DNA of 64,000 bases, from the NCBI GenBank assembly GCA_009692065.1, contig SHZY01000001.1, positions 1 through 64,000 on the forward strand, read 5' to 3'. The translations under genes and the position numbers were made by a program. Below, in pieces: positions 43,334-50,783 of the stretch. Numbering within the stretch: position 1 is the first letter of the stretch; each line of letters begins with the position of its first letter. The notes below the pieces were generated by a model. It was given only the letters and a program-made list of their open reading frames with translations, ran no database searches and had not been told where the DNA came from. The stretch is from Gemmataceae bacterium. GTDB taxonomy: Bacteria > Planctomycetota > Planctomycetia > Gemmatales > Gemmataceae.

Positions 43334-44467
43334 TCAATTCAACTCTTCAAGCCACAACCGCAGATCATGCTCATACTCGCTCGCCAAATCCCCCTTGATG
43401 AGCTGGCGATGGAAGTCGGCGGCGCCTTTGCGATCCAGATCCGCGGCCTGTGCGTCGCGGAAACGCTTGGCCGGGTCCGGTGCGATCAGCTTTTGGCACA
43501 GGTTGAGGAGCATGTCGTTGCAGCTCACGTCGACGGGGAGCAATTCCTTCAAACGCTTGTCGAGATCCTGTTTGGCGGCCAAGAGCGAGGGATAATCGTT
43601 CAACCCGTCGAAGGGGCTTTGGCCGGCGAGCATTTCGATCAGGACGTAGCCAAGACTTGCCAGGTCGGATTGCGGCGTGTTCTTGCCGCCTTTGAGAACT
43701 TCGGGGGCGGTGTAGGCGGGCGACCACATGCGGCGCGCGGAGGCCTGGTCGAGGTCCATGGCGGAGCCGATGTCGATGATCTTGGCGGCGCCGGTGCGCT
43801 TGACCATGATGTTGGCCGGCTTGATGTCGCCGTGGACAATGCCATCGCGATGGAGCGCCGCCAGGCCAGCCAGGCATTCGCGCAAGATCTGGATCGCCAC
43901 GCCAGGCTTGTAGCGCGTTTGTTTCGGTCCCTCTGCCAGAATCACCCGTTGTACGGCTGCCCAGCGCTCCGGACGGAGTCGGTCGCGTGACTTCTCGAAC
44001 GTGTGCGCAGACATCAATTCGCGCAGGTCATACCCATCCACCCACTCCATCACCATGATGCGGATGCCGGACAGGGCGATGAAATTGTGCAGGTCGACCA
44101 GGTTGTCGTGCTGGATAAGGGCAACTCGCGAGGAGATGTCGGCAATGCGGGCCATGTCGGCGACATAGCTCGGCACGTCGCGATAGCTCTCAGGAGAGAA
44201 GATTTTCAGCGCGACCGGCAGCCGAAAAAGATCGATCCCCTGGCGCTCGCTGAGATAAACCACCCCCTGGCCGCCTTTGCCGAGGATGCGTATCTTGCGG
44301 TACTCCGCCGCCCAGTGCACCACATTGTTGCGGAGCAGCGTTTCGTACTGGGTAAGCAGTTCGGCGCCGCCCGTGTCGAAGCGGTTGGCAGAGAGTGGAA
44401 AAGGATCGCCGTGCGAGACGGTCGTGGAAATCATCTGCAATTGTCCTCGTTCATCTGTTCCCATCAT
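43334..44467 (-). CDS. Serine/threonine protein kinase
   Basis: This 377-residue Hanks-type kinase has no transmembrane segment or sensor domain. The glycine loop is GKGGQG (63-68), the ATP-binding lysine is Lys88 in VALKIF, and the catalytic loop is VHGDIKPANIM with Asp214, where HRD is replaced by HGD as in several bacterial kinases. The metal-binding motif is DIG (232-234) instead of DFG. The substrate-lobe motifs APEVLKGG and SDLASLGYVLIEML are present. The N-terminal 55 residues are not part of the domain. It is divergent from hemF with a perfect 27-bp hairpin between them. Targets are unknown. Confidence 0.9.
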   Translation of the reverse strand: MMGTDERGQLQMISTTVSHGDPFPLSANRFDTGGAELLTQYETLLRNNVVHWAAEYRKIRILGKGGQGVVYLSERQGIDLFRLPVALKIFSPESYRDVPSYVADMARIADISSRVALIQHDNLVDLHNFIALSGIRIMVMEWVDGYDLRELMSAHTFEKSRDRLRPERWAAVQRVILAEGPKQTRYKPGVAIQILRECLAGLAALHRDGIVHGDIKPANIMVKRTGAAKIIDIGSAMDLDQASARRMWSPAYTAPEVLKGGKNTPQSDLASLGYVLIEMLAGQSPFDGLNDYPSLLAAKQDLDKRLKELLPVDVSCNDMLLNLCQKLIAPDPAKRFRDAQAADLDRKGAADFHRQLIKGDLASEYEHDLRLWLEELN

Positions 44468-44520
44468 GACATTTTACCAGAGGACACGATTTACACCAAG
44501 GCGGCTTCGGTGAAGTTTGC

Positions 44521-44581
44521 GTTAGCCGGACTCGCAAGCGACGGATTCATGGGGAATCCGTCGCTTGCGAGTCCGGCTAAC
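44521..44581. repeat. Perfect inverted repeat, TTAGCCGGAC family, 27-nt arms
   Basis: Arms 44521-44547 (GTTAGCCGGACTCGCAAGCG and on) and 44555-44581 are exact complements around a 7-nt loop. It lies between divergent genes. The second member at 49350 differs at two sites in both arms. Confidence 0.95.
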
Positions 44582-44684
44582 GGCAATTTTCGTTTGACGA
44601 TGCCCCCGTGGTTTGCGAGAACAACCCTACCCTGCCGGCTTTCGTGCTTGCCACTTTGGGCGTCACTCTTCCATGGTTGCCCCT

Positions 44685-45584
44685 ATGTCCCAGCTTGAAA
44701 TACAACATCAACAGGCCGTACAAATCTTCCGCACGATGCAGGATCGTATCTGCGCAGGCCTGGCCGCAACGGACGGCAAGAGCACTTTCCGCGAAGACTC
44801 GTGGCAGCGCCCGGGCGGCGGTGGGGGACGGAGCCGCGTTCTGACCAATGGCGGCGCCTTCGAGAAAGCGGGCGTCAACTTCTCCGAAGTCTTCGGGCAG
44901 ATGTCACCCGAGTTCGCGGCGCAACTCCCCGGCCAAGGCCTCGACTTCACCGCAACTGGCGTTTCGCTCGTTTTGCATCCCCTCAATCCGAAGGTGCCGA
45001 CGGTACACGCCAATTTCCGTTATCTAACCAAAGGGGACAAATCCTGGTTCGGCGGCGGCGCCGATTTGACGCCGTACTATCCTTATCGCGAGGATGTGAT
45101 CCACTTCCACAAAACCTGGAAGGCGGTTTGCGCTCGTCATCCTGCCCCGGTCGATTACGCAAAATTCAAGAAATGGTGCGACGAGTACTTCTTCCTGGCC
45201 CATCGCCAAGAGCCACGCGGCGTCGGCGGTATCTTCTTCGATTATCTCGAAGGCGATTTCGCGGCACTCTGCAAATTCGTGAACGACTGCGGCAATTCGT
45301 TCCTGGATGCCTATGTGCCCATCGTGCGCCGGCGCAACGATGAACCGTACACCGAGGCGGAGCGATTCTTCCAGGAGTTCCGCCGCGGCCGCTATGTCGA
45401 GTTCAACCTGATCTACGATCGTGGCACGATCTTCGGCCTGAAAACGGGTGGGCGAACCGAATCGATCCTGATGTCGCTGCCGCCGGTGGTGCGCTGGCTG
45501 TACGATTACCAGCCGACGCCCGGATCGCGCGAGGCGGAGTTGTATGACGTGTATTTGAAGCCTCGCGATTGGGCAGACGAGTAA
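44685..45584 (+). CDS. hemF: Oxygen-dependent coproporphyrinogen III oxidase
   Basis: The 299-residue protein is the aerobic enzyme that oxidatively decarboxylates two propionates of coproporphyrinogen III in haem synthesis. Signatures: [22 protein letters not shown] (glycine-rich start), [31 protein letters not shown], the conserved His in [15 protein letters not shown], and [16 protein letters not shown] with [12 protein letters not shown]. Start ATG 44685 is the usual position. ATG 44673 is also possible. No other hem gene is near. It implies life in oxygen. Confidence 0.93.
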   Translation: MSQLEIQHQQAVQIFRTMQDRICAGLAATDGKSTFREDSWQRPGGGGGRSRVLTNGGAFEKAGVNFSEVFGQMSPEFAAQLPGQGLDFTATGVSLVLHPLNPKVPTVHANFRYLTKGDKSWFGGGADLTPYYPYREDVIHFHKTWKAVCARHPAPVDYAKFKKWCDEYFFLAHRQEPRGVGGIFFDYLEGDFAALCKFVNDCGNSFLDAYVPIVRRRNDEPYTEAERFFQEFRRGRYVEFNLIYDRGTIFGLKTGGRTESILMSLPPVVRWLYDYQPTPGSREAELYDVYLKPRDWADE

Positions 45585-45586
45585 AC

Positions 45587-45638
45587 GAGCCCGCAGCGCG
45601 AGCAAGGATTGCTCATCCGTTGCTAGCGCTGCGGGCTC
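45587..45638. repeat. Inverted repeat, AGCCCGC family, about 22-nt arms
   Basis: Arms 45587-45608 (GAGCCCGCAGCGCGAGCAAG and on) and 45616-45638 pair with two to three differences. It lies two bases past the hemF stop codon. It is related to the repeat after tRNA-Gly at 19985. Confidence 0.85.
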
Positions 45639-45656
45639 CTTAAATAAAGGAGACCT

Positions 45657-46397
45657 ATGTCTACGCCACGCAAAGTCGCTCTTGTCACGGGATCCGCCAC
45701 CGGCATCGGCCGCGCCGCCGCCATTCGCTTCGCAAAAGAAGGCTTGGCGGTGGCCGTCAATTTTTCGCGATCGGAGAAGGAAGCCCGCGAAACGCTCGCT
45801 GCGGTGCAGAAACTTGGAGTTCCGGCTATACTGTCCAAGGCGAACGTCGCTGACGAAGCCGCCGTCAACGCCATGGTGGCAACGTGCGTCAAGGAACTGG
45901 GCGGGTTGGACGTGCTGGTCAACAACGCCGGCACGACGCGGTTCATCGAGCACACCAATCTCGATGCGCTGACCAGCGAGGTCTGGGATGAGATCTTTGG
46001 CGTCAACCTCAAGGGAACGTTCTTTTGCAGCCGGGCGGCGCTGCCTCACCTGAAAAAGTCGGGCGGCTCGATCGTCAATGTGACTTCGGTGGCCGGTTTG
46101 CAAGGCATCGGCAGCTCGATCCCGTATGCGGCCAGCAAAGCGGCGATCAACTGCATGACGAAATCGCTGGCCCGCGCCTTCGGCCCATCGGTGCGTGTGA
46201 ACGCTGTCGCCCCAGGCCCGGTGCTGACTCGCTGGCTGGCGGATCACATGGAACGCGTCACGGAGTCGTTGTCAGGCACGCCGATGGGACGGGCGGCCAC
46301 TCCAGAAGATATCGCGGACGCCGTGCTTTTCCTGGCGCTCGGAACGAATCTGATGACCGGGCAGATCGTGGTGGTGGATGGCGGGCGGACGATGTGA
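45657..46397 (+). CDS. Short-chain dehydrogenase, 3-ketoacyl-ACP-reductase-like
   Basis: This is a 246-residue classical SDR. The NAD(P) loop is TGSATGIGRAAA, VNNAG follows, and the Ser-Tyr-Lys catalytic set is intact (NVTSVAG, then PYAASKAAINC), ending with GQIVVVDGGRTM. It probably reduces a 3-keto group on an acyl thioester, as FabG does. It precedes the acyl-chain cluster but is separated by a 581-nt gap, so it may have its own transcript. Other SDR substrates are possible. Confidence 0.85.
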   Translation: MSTPRKVALVTGSATGIGRAAAIRFAKEGLAVAVNFSRSEKEARETLAAVQKLGVPAILSKANVADEAAVNAMVATCVKELGGLDVLVNNAGTTRFIEHTNLDALTSEVWDEIFGVNLKGTFFCSRAALPHLKKSGGSIVNVTSVAGLQGIGSSIPYAASKAAINCMTKSLARAFGPSVRVNAVAPGPVLTRWLADHMERVTESLSGTPMGRAATPEDIADAVLFLALGTNLMTGQIVVVDGGRTM

Positions 46398-46978
46398 CCC
46401 TGGTTCACGTTTAGCACCTGCCACACGCCGGCGGGCGCTAGACGTAAGCAGCCAGGTTACTTCCGATGCCGAATCTTCGCCCTCATCCGGCGTTTCTTCC
46501 GTCCTACCTTACGTCGTCCGCTACCTCGGCGTCGGCTGCCCATTCGATGTCTCCCAAGAAAGTCTTATCAATAATGCCCTTGTTTCAGCTGTGAAAGGAT
46601 ATCCTACCGAGTCCAAGCACATTGGCCAGAGTGCAGCTCTACCGGCTGCTGCTTGATCGAACTTGAATGCATTTTCCGAATAATCCGTTTTTTGTGAAAA
46701 ACGGTAACTCCTTTCCCAATATCTCCGCCTTTCTCAGTTGTGCCGGATTGCGAAAAGATGGGCAATCGGTAACTATAAAGCGGCCGAAAGGTGCCGGCGC
46801 GGGGACTCGGAGTGCGGCGTTTGGCCGCCAACAGCCAAAAGGAGCGTTAACTTACTTCCTGGATAACGCTTGGGCTTTCGGGGTTGCCGAGCGCCCTTGG
46901 CACCGATATACTTCCCCCTTTGGCTAGGTCCAGCGAAAGTCGTATGTTGTACTCGCTATAGGCATTAGGTTCGCGGTC
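46398..46978. other. Long intergenic gap inside the acyl-chain region
   Basis: No convincing gene is seen. It holds an imperfect inverted repeat right after the SDR stop (arms 46407-46422 ACGTTTAGCACCTGCC and 46430-46445). At 46687-46706 there is a small hairpin (CCGTTTTTTG/TGAAAAACGG). The AT-richer middle is a reasonable place for the promoter of the dehydratase-led operon. Confidence 0.5.
46407..46445. repeat. Imperfect inverted repeat, TTTAGCG family
   Basis: Arms 46407-46422 and 46430-46445 pair with about three differences around a 7-nt loop, starting ten bases after a stop codon. It looks like a decayed family member. Confidence 0.65.
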
Positions 46979-47464
46979 ATGCGTTTTCACCTGATTGATC
47001 GAATCCTGGAACTGGACCCAGGCAAACGGATTCGGATGGTGAAAAACCTGACCCTCGCTGAAGAGTATCTGGCGGACCACTTTCCGACGTTCCCGGTCAT
47101 GCCGGGCGTCTTGATGCTGCAAACCCTTGTCGAAGGATCGGCGTGGTTGTTACGCGCCACTGAGGACTTTCAGCACAGCGTCATTGTGCTGCGCGACGCG
47201 CGTAACGTGAAGTACGGCAACTTCATGCAGCCGGGCCATAGTATGACCATCACGGTGGAAACGGCCGATTATTCGCCGTCGAATCCCGCCGCGGTGTTCA
47301 AAGGCAAGGCGGAAATGGCGGGAAGCTCCACCGTTTCGGCCAAATTCACGGTGACTCGCTATAATCTCCGTGACCGCAATCCCGCCCTGCGGGAGATCGA
47401 CGAAAGAATTATCGCCCAGCAACGCAGCCATTACCGGATTCTGCGCGGCGAATTGGATCAGTAA
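46979..47464 (+). CDS. FabZ-like hotdog protein lacking the catalytic Glu
   Basis: This is a 161-residue single hotdog domain of the FabZ/FabA class. The catalytic His is present (His34 in DHFPTFPVMPG), but the catalytic acid, normally 14 residues later in a motif like LILEAMAQ, is Gln48 here (LMLQTLVEG). The paralogue in the same cluster keeps Glu at the same number. It is therefore probably a non-catalytic or altered partner in a heteromeric dehydratase. Gln could also support a different reaction. It begins the acyl-chain operon and is followed by a hairpin and the ketoreductase gene. Confidence 0.82.
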   Translation: MRFHLIDRILELDPGKRIRMVKNLTLAEEYLADHFPTFPVMPGVLMLQTLVEGSAWLLRATEDFQHSVIVLRDARNVKYGNFMQPGHSMTITVETADYSPSNPAAVFKGKAEMAGSSTVSAKFTVTRYNLRDRNPALREIDERIIAQQRSHYRILRGELDQ

Positions 47465-47470
47465 TGACCT

Positions 47471-47520
47471 GCTTGCGGCTTAGCGCTCACGCAATGCCTT
47501 GCGAGCGCTAAGCCGCAAGC
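47471..47520. repeat. Inverted repeat, TTTAGCG family, 18-nt perfect core
   Basis: Arms 47471-47488 (GCTTGCGGCTTAGCGCTC) and 47503-47520 are exact complements. It lies in the 77-nt gap between two cluster genes. Confidence 0.9.
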
Positions 47521-47541
47521 GGCAAACCAGGACCACCCGAT

Positions 47542-48300
47542 ATGCGGCTGAAGGACCAAGTGGCACTCGTAACGGGCGGCAGCCGAGGGATCGGCCGCGG
47601 CATCGTCAAGGCGTTTGCCGCCGAAGGGGCCAAGGTCGCGTTCATCTACAAAGGCAGCCAGCAGGCAGCTGAAAGCCTCGCGGTGGAAATTTCCGCAGCT
47701 GGCGGCCTCGCCAAAGCCTGGCAAGGCGATGTGGCCAACCACGATGAGGCGATGAAAATCGTCGAATTGGTCGAAGCGGAGTGGGGTTCGATCCAGATTC
47801 TGGTGAATAACGCCGGCGTCATCCGCGACGGACTCTTCGTCGCCATGAAGCCAGAAGAGTGGAACGTCGTGCTCCAGACCAATCTGGGCGGCACGTTTAA
47901 CTTCTGCCACGCACTGGCGATGAAGCTGGCCCGGCAGCGCAAGGGACGGATCATTAATATTTCGAGCGTGGCCGCAGAGCACACGAACCCTGGTCAAACG
48001 AATTACGCCGCCAGCAAAGGGGCCATCAATTCGTTCACGCGAGCCTTGGCTGTCGAATTGGCAGGCCGCGGTGTGACGGTGAACGCCATCGCTCCCGGCT
48101 TCATTGAGACAGACATGAGCGAGAACGTCCGCAACAAGGCGGGAGACCTGATCAAGAAGATGATCCCGCTCAAACGGCTGGGCCAACCGAACGACATCGC
48201 CAAAGCTGCGGTGTTTCTGGCTAGTGCTGACGCGGCGTACATCACCGGCCAGGTCATCACGGTGGACGGCGGCCTGAGTCTCGGCGCGGTGGCGGTGTAG
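47542..48300 (+). CDS. fabG: 3-ketoacyl-ACP reductase
   Basis: The 252-residue FabG-type SDR opens MRLKDQVALVTGGSRGIGRG, keeps LVNNAGVIRDGLF, Ser in INISSVAAEH and Tyr-x3-Lys in TNYAASKGAINSF, and has VNAIAPGFIETDM followed by ITGQVITVDGG. It uses NADPH to reduce 3-ketoacyl-ACP to 3-hydroxyacyl-ACP. It lies between a dehydratase-like gene and the ACP gene, which ties it to this cluster's chain-building rather than to housekeeping fatty-acid synthesis. Confidence 0.92.
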   Translation: MRLKDQVALVTGGSRGIGRGIVKAFAAEGAKVAFIYKGSQQAAESLAVEISAAGGLAKAWQGDVANHDEAMKIVELVEAEWGSIQILVNNAGVIRDGLFVAMKPEEWNVVLQTNLGGTFNFCHALAMKLARQRKGRIINISSVAAEHTNPGQTNYAASKGAINSFTRALAVELAGRGVTVNAIAPGFIETDMSENVRNKAGDLIKKMIPLKRLGQPNDIAKAAVFLASADAAYITGQVITVDGGLSLGAVAV

Positions 48301-48385
48301 TGCATTAGGTAAAACCTGCGGCAATGCCCGCTGTTATTCGATAACCCAATGATGTAACCTTTTTCTTAATGTGGAGGTCGTGACC

Positions 48386-48775
48386 ATGCCTAGCCAGGAA
48401 GAAATCTACCAAAAGGTGTCCGCCACCCTTGTCGAAGCGCTGAACGTCGAACAGGAAGAAATCAGCCCCACCGCGACGCTGCAAGGCGATCTCGGCGCGG
48501 AGTCGATCGACTTCCTCGATATCGTCTTCCGCCTCGAACGCGAGTTCGCCATCAAGATTCCACGCAACGAGCTATTCCCGGAATCGATCTTCCAGGGCGA
48601 CCCGGATTTTGTTCTGAACGGCAAAGTCACCCAGAAGGGCCTCGATGAACTGCGTGAAAAGATGCCGTTCGCCGATCTCAGCAAGTTCGAGCAAAACCCT
48701 GAACTGACGGCCTTGAGCGATTTGTTCACGGTGCAGATGATCGCGAAGTACATCCAGCGCAAGTTGAGCGCGTAG
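48386..48775 (+). CDS. Acyl carrier protein with C-terminal extension
   Basis: The 129-residue protein carries the phosphopantetheine site at Ser40 in LGAESIDFLDIVFRLERE, where DSL is ESI. A typical ACP is about 80 residues. Here a conserved-looking extension of about 50 (ELFPESIFQGDPDFVLNGKV to MIAKYIQRKLSA) keeps helices beyond the usual fold, so it is a specialised carrier. The start is ATG 48386, with GGAGGT at 48373-48378. It presumably carries the growing chain between the ketosynthase pair, reductase and dehydratases encoded around it. Confidence 0.9.
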   Translation: MPSQEEIYQKVSATLVEALNVEQEEISPTATLQGDLGAESIDFLDIVFRLEREFAIKIPRNELFPESIFQGDPDFVLNGKVTQKGLDELREKMPFADLSKFEQNPELTALSDLFTVQMIAKYIQRKLSA

Positions 48776-48785
48776 TAACGACACG

Positions 48786-48814
48786 CCCCGAGGCGAGCAT
48801 AGCGAGCCTCGGGG
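48786..48814. repeat. Short inverted repeat after the ACP gene
   Basis: Arms 48786-48794 (CCCCGAGGC) and 48806-48814 are exact complements in the gap between the ACP and dehydratase genes. Confidence 0.7.
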
Positions 48815-48830
48815 ATCCCAGGACCTCGAC

Positions 48831-49346
48831 ATGCGTTGGATCTGGATCGACCGGTTCGTGAAGTTCGAGCGCCAAAAGTCGGCGCGAGCGGTCAAGAACC
48901 TCAGCCTGGCCGAAGACTACTTCGAGCAGCATCTGCCTGGCTATCCGATCATGCCGGCCTGCTTCATCCTCGAAGGGCTCGCGCAGACCGGCGGCATCCT
49001 TGTCGGCGAAGCGAACGACTTCAAGGAAAAGGTGGTCCTCGCCAAGATCACGTCCGCACGTTTCGCGCGCGAGGCGGTAGCAGGCGAAACGCTGATCTAC
49101 GATGTCGAGATGGTGACCTATCGTCCCGAAGGGGCCTCAATCGTCGGCAAAGTGTTCGCCCTGCCCTCTGGGACCGTTGCCATGGAGCCCGTAGGGGCGC
49201 CGATCGCGGAGGCGGAAATCTTCTTCGCTCATTTGGATCAAGCGCGATCTCAGCAACTCTTCGGCGACCATAACTTCGTCTTCTCGGGCGAACTGAAGCA
49301 CTTGCTGGGGCTGGCCAAGGTTGTGGCCCAAAGCACGGATCGCTAG
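48831..49346 (+). CDS. FabZ-like 3-hydroxyacyl-ACP dehydratase (catalytic)
   Basis: The 171-residue hotdog protein has both catalytic residues at FabZ spacing: His34 in EQHLPGYPIMPA and Glu48 in CFILEGLAQTGG. It removes water from 3-hydroxyacyl-ACP to give the trans-2-enoyl product. The N-terminal half aligns closely with the other hotdog protein of the cluster (VKNLSLAEDY against VKNLTLAEEY), so the two are paralogues and likely form a heteromer. The start ATG 48831 is 55 bases after the ACP stop. Confidence 0.88.
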   Translation: MRWIWIDRFVKFERQKSARAVKNLSLAEDYFEQHLPGYPIMPACFILEGLAQTGGILVGEANDFKEKVVLAKITSARFAREAVAGETLIYDVEMVTYRPEGASIVGKVFALPSGTVAMEPVGAPIAEAEIFFAHLDQARSQQLFGDHNFVFSGELKHLLGLAKVVAQSTDR

Positions 49347-49349
49347 CAA

Positions 49350-49408
49350 TTAGCCGGACGCGCCAGCGACGGATCCCGCAAGAGACCGTCGCTGGCGCGT
49401 CCGGCTAA
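49350..49408. repeat. Perfect inverted repeat, TTAGCCGGAC family, 23-nt arms
   Basis: Arms 49350-49372 (TTAGCCGGACGCGCCAGCGA and on) and 49386-49408 are exact complements. It starts three bases after a stop codon inside the cluster. Confidence 0.95.
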
Positions 49409-49441
49409 CCTGCAATCTCGAAACTTGTTGTCGGGTGCGCC

Positions 49442-50713
49442 ATGCCTCTCGCCAATCGTCGCGTCGTATTCACAGGTATCGGCGTCGTCACCTCTATCGG
49501 CATGGATGCGGCGGCGTTCTGGGACGGCCTGGCGCGCGAACAATGCGGCATCAAGACCATTCAAGCCTTCGACCCCGCTCCTCTCAAGACTCGCTTCGCC
49601 GGCGAAATCGTCGGTTTTGATGCCAAGGGTTACCTCTCGAAAGAAGGCCGAAAAAGCCTGCGCGTGATGGCGCGCTCGGTGCAGATGGCCGTGGCCGCCG
49701 CTCAGCTGGCGCTCGATGATGGCAAGGTCGATAAAGCCAAGCTTGACCCGACGCGATTTGGGGTCGAGTTCGGAGCGGGGCTGATCCCGTCGGAGCTCAC
49801 CGAACTTGGCCTGGCGTCACACATCTGCACCGAGGAAAACGCCCACGCTGAGGACCTGAAAATCTGGGGCGCAAAGGGTATTCCCAACATCCCCCCGCTG
49901 TGGATGCTCAAGTACCTGCCCAACATGCTCGCCTGCCACGTCTCGATCTTGCACAATGCTCAAGGGCCGAATAACAGCATCACCCAGAGCGAAGTCGGCA
50001 GCTTGCTGGCGCTTGCCGAGGCCAACCGCATCCTCCGCCGCGATCAAAGCGACTTCTTCCTCGTCGGCGGCGCCGACAGCAAGCTCAACCCTCTAAGCAT
50101 GACACGCCAGGAGATCTTCGGCCAGCTGTCGAAGGAAAACGACACGCCCTCGCAAGCCCTCAAGCCCTTCGACCTGCGCCGCAACGGGACGGCGATCGGC
50201 GAAGGCGGAGCTGTGCTGGTCGTTGAAGACCTGACGCATGCTCAGAACCGCAGGGCGACGATCTACGGCGAAATGGTCGGGTTCGGCTCGACCTTCGATC
50301 GCGGCACGACCGGGCGAGGTTTGGCCCGCGCCATCCGTGTCGCCCTGGACCAGGCGCAAATCAAACCGAGCGAGGTGGACCACGTCAATGCTCACGGCCT
50401 GAGCTCCGTAAAGCTCGACGCCTTCGAGGCACGTGGCATCAACGAAGTCTTCGGCACGTCCGTCCCAGTGTGGGCGCTCAAACCGAATATCGGCACGCTC
50501 GGCGCCGGCAGCGGCACCACAGAACTGGCCGCCAGCCTGCTCGCCATGAAGCACGGCGTTTTGCCGCCCACCCTGAACTTCGCCACGCCCGATCCGGCCT
50601 GCCCGGTGCAGATCCTTACCAAGGCGAGCCCGATTACCAAGCCGTACTTCGTGAAGATCGGCTACACCGACATGGGGCAGTGCGCGGCGGTTGTGTGTCG
50701 CAAGTGGGAATAG
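49442..50713 (+). CDS. Ketosynthase-like chain-length-factor type protein (catalytic Cys lost)
   Basis: This 423-residue FabF-fold protein is colinear with the next gene. In an ungapped alignment, the active-site Cys is Glu184 (NNSITQSEVGSLL against NYNCLTACAASSQ), the first catalytic His is kept (His318 in HVNAHGLSS), and the second is Thr352 (LKPNIGTLGAG against TKSMLGHLIAA). It cannot condense in the normal way. In type II polyketide and aryl-polyene systems a KS-beta or chain-length factor with a lost Cys (often Gln) pairs with an active KS-alpha, and that is my inference here. The codon for residue 184 is at 49991-49993. Confidence 0.9.
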   Translation: MPLANRRVVFTGIGVVTSIGMDAAAFWDGLAREQCGIKTIQAFDPAPLKTRFAGEIVGFDAKGYLSKEGRKSLRVMARSVQMAVAAAQLALDDGKVDKAKLDPTRFGVEFGAGLIPSELTELGLASHICTEENAHAEDLKIWGAKGIPNIPPLWMLKYLPNMLACHVSILHNAQGPNNSITQSEVGSLLALAEANRILRRDQSDFFLVGGADSKLNPLSMTRQEIFGQLSKENDTPSQALKPFDLRRNGTAIGEGGAVLVVEDLTHAQNRRATIYGEMVGFGSTFDRGTTGRGLARAIRVALDQAQIKPSEVDHVNAHGLSSVKLDAFEARGINEVFGTSVPVWALKPNIGTLGAGSGTTELAASLLAMKHGVLPPTLNFATPDPACPVQILTKASPITKPYFVKIGYTDMGQCAAVVCRKWE

Positions 50714-50755
50714 TTCGTTTAGCGCCCGCGCGACACCGGGCGAGCGCTAAACGAA
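50714..50755. repeat. Inverted repeat, TTTAGCG family, 16-nt arms
   Basis: Arms 50714-50729 (TTCGTTTAGCGCCCGC) and 50740-50755 pair with one difference. It begins at the first base after the stop codon of the chain-length-factor gene and separates it from its partner ketosynthase. Confidence 0.88.
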
Positions 50756-50783
50756 GAGAAGATTATCCTCGGGGATTCGCGTC

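Noticed and set aside
46378..46927. Two short plus-strand frames in the gap before the first dehydratase gene
   Set aside because: The first translates an inverted repeat. The second is low in coding character and crosses the likely promoter region.
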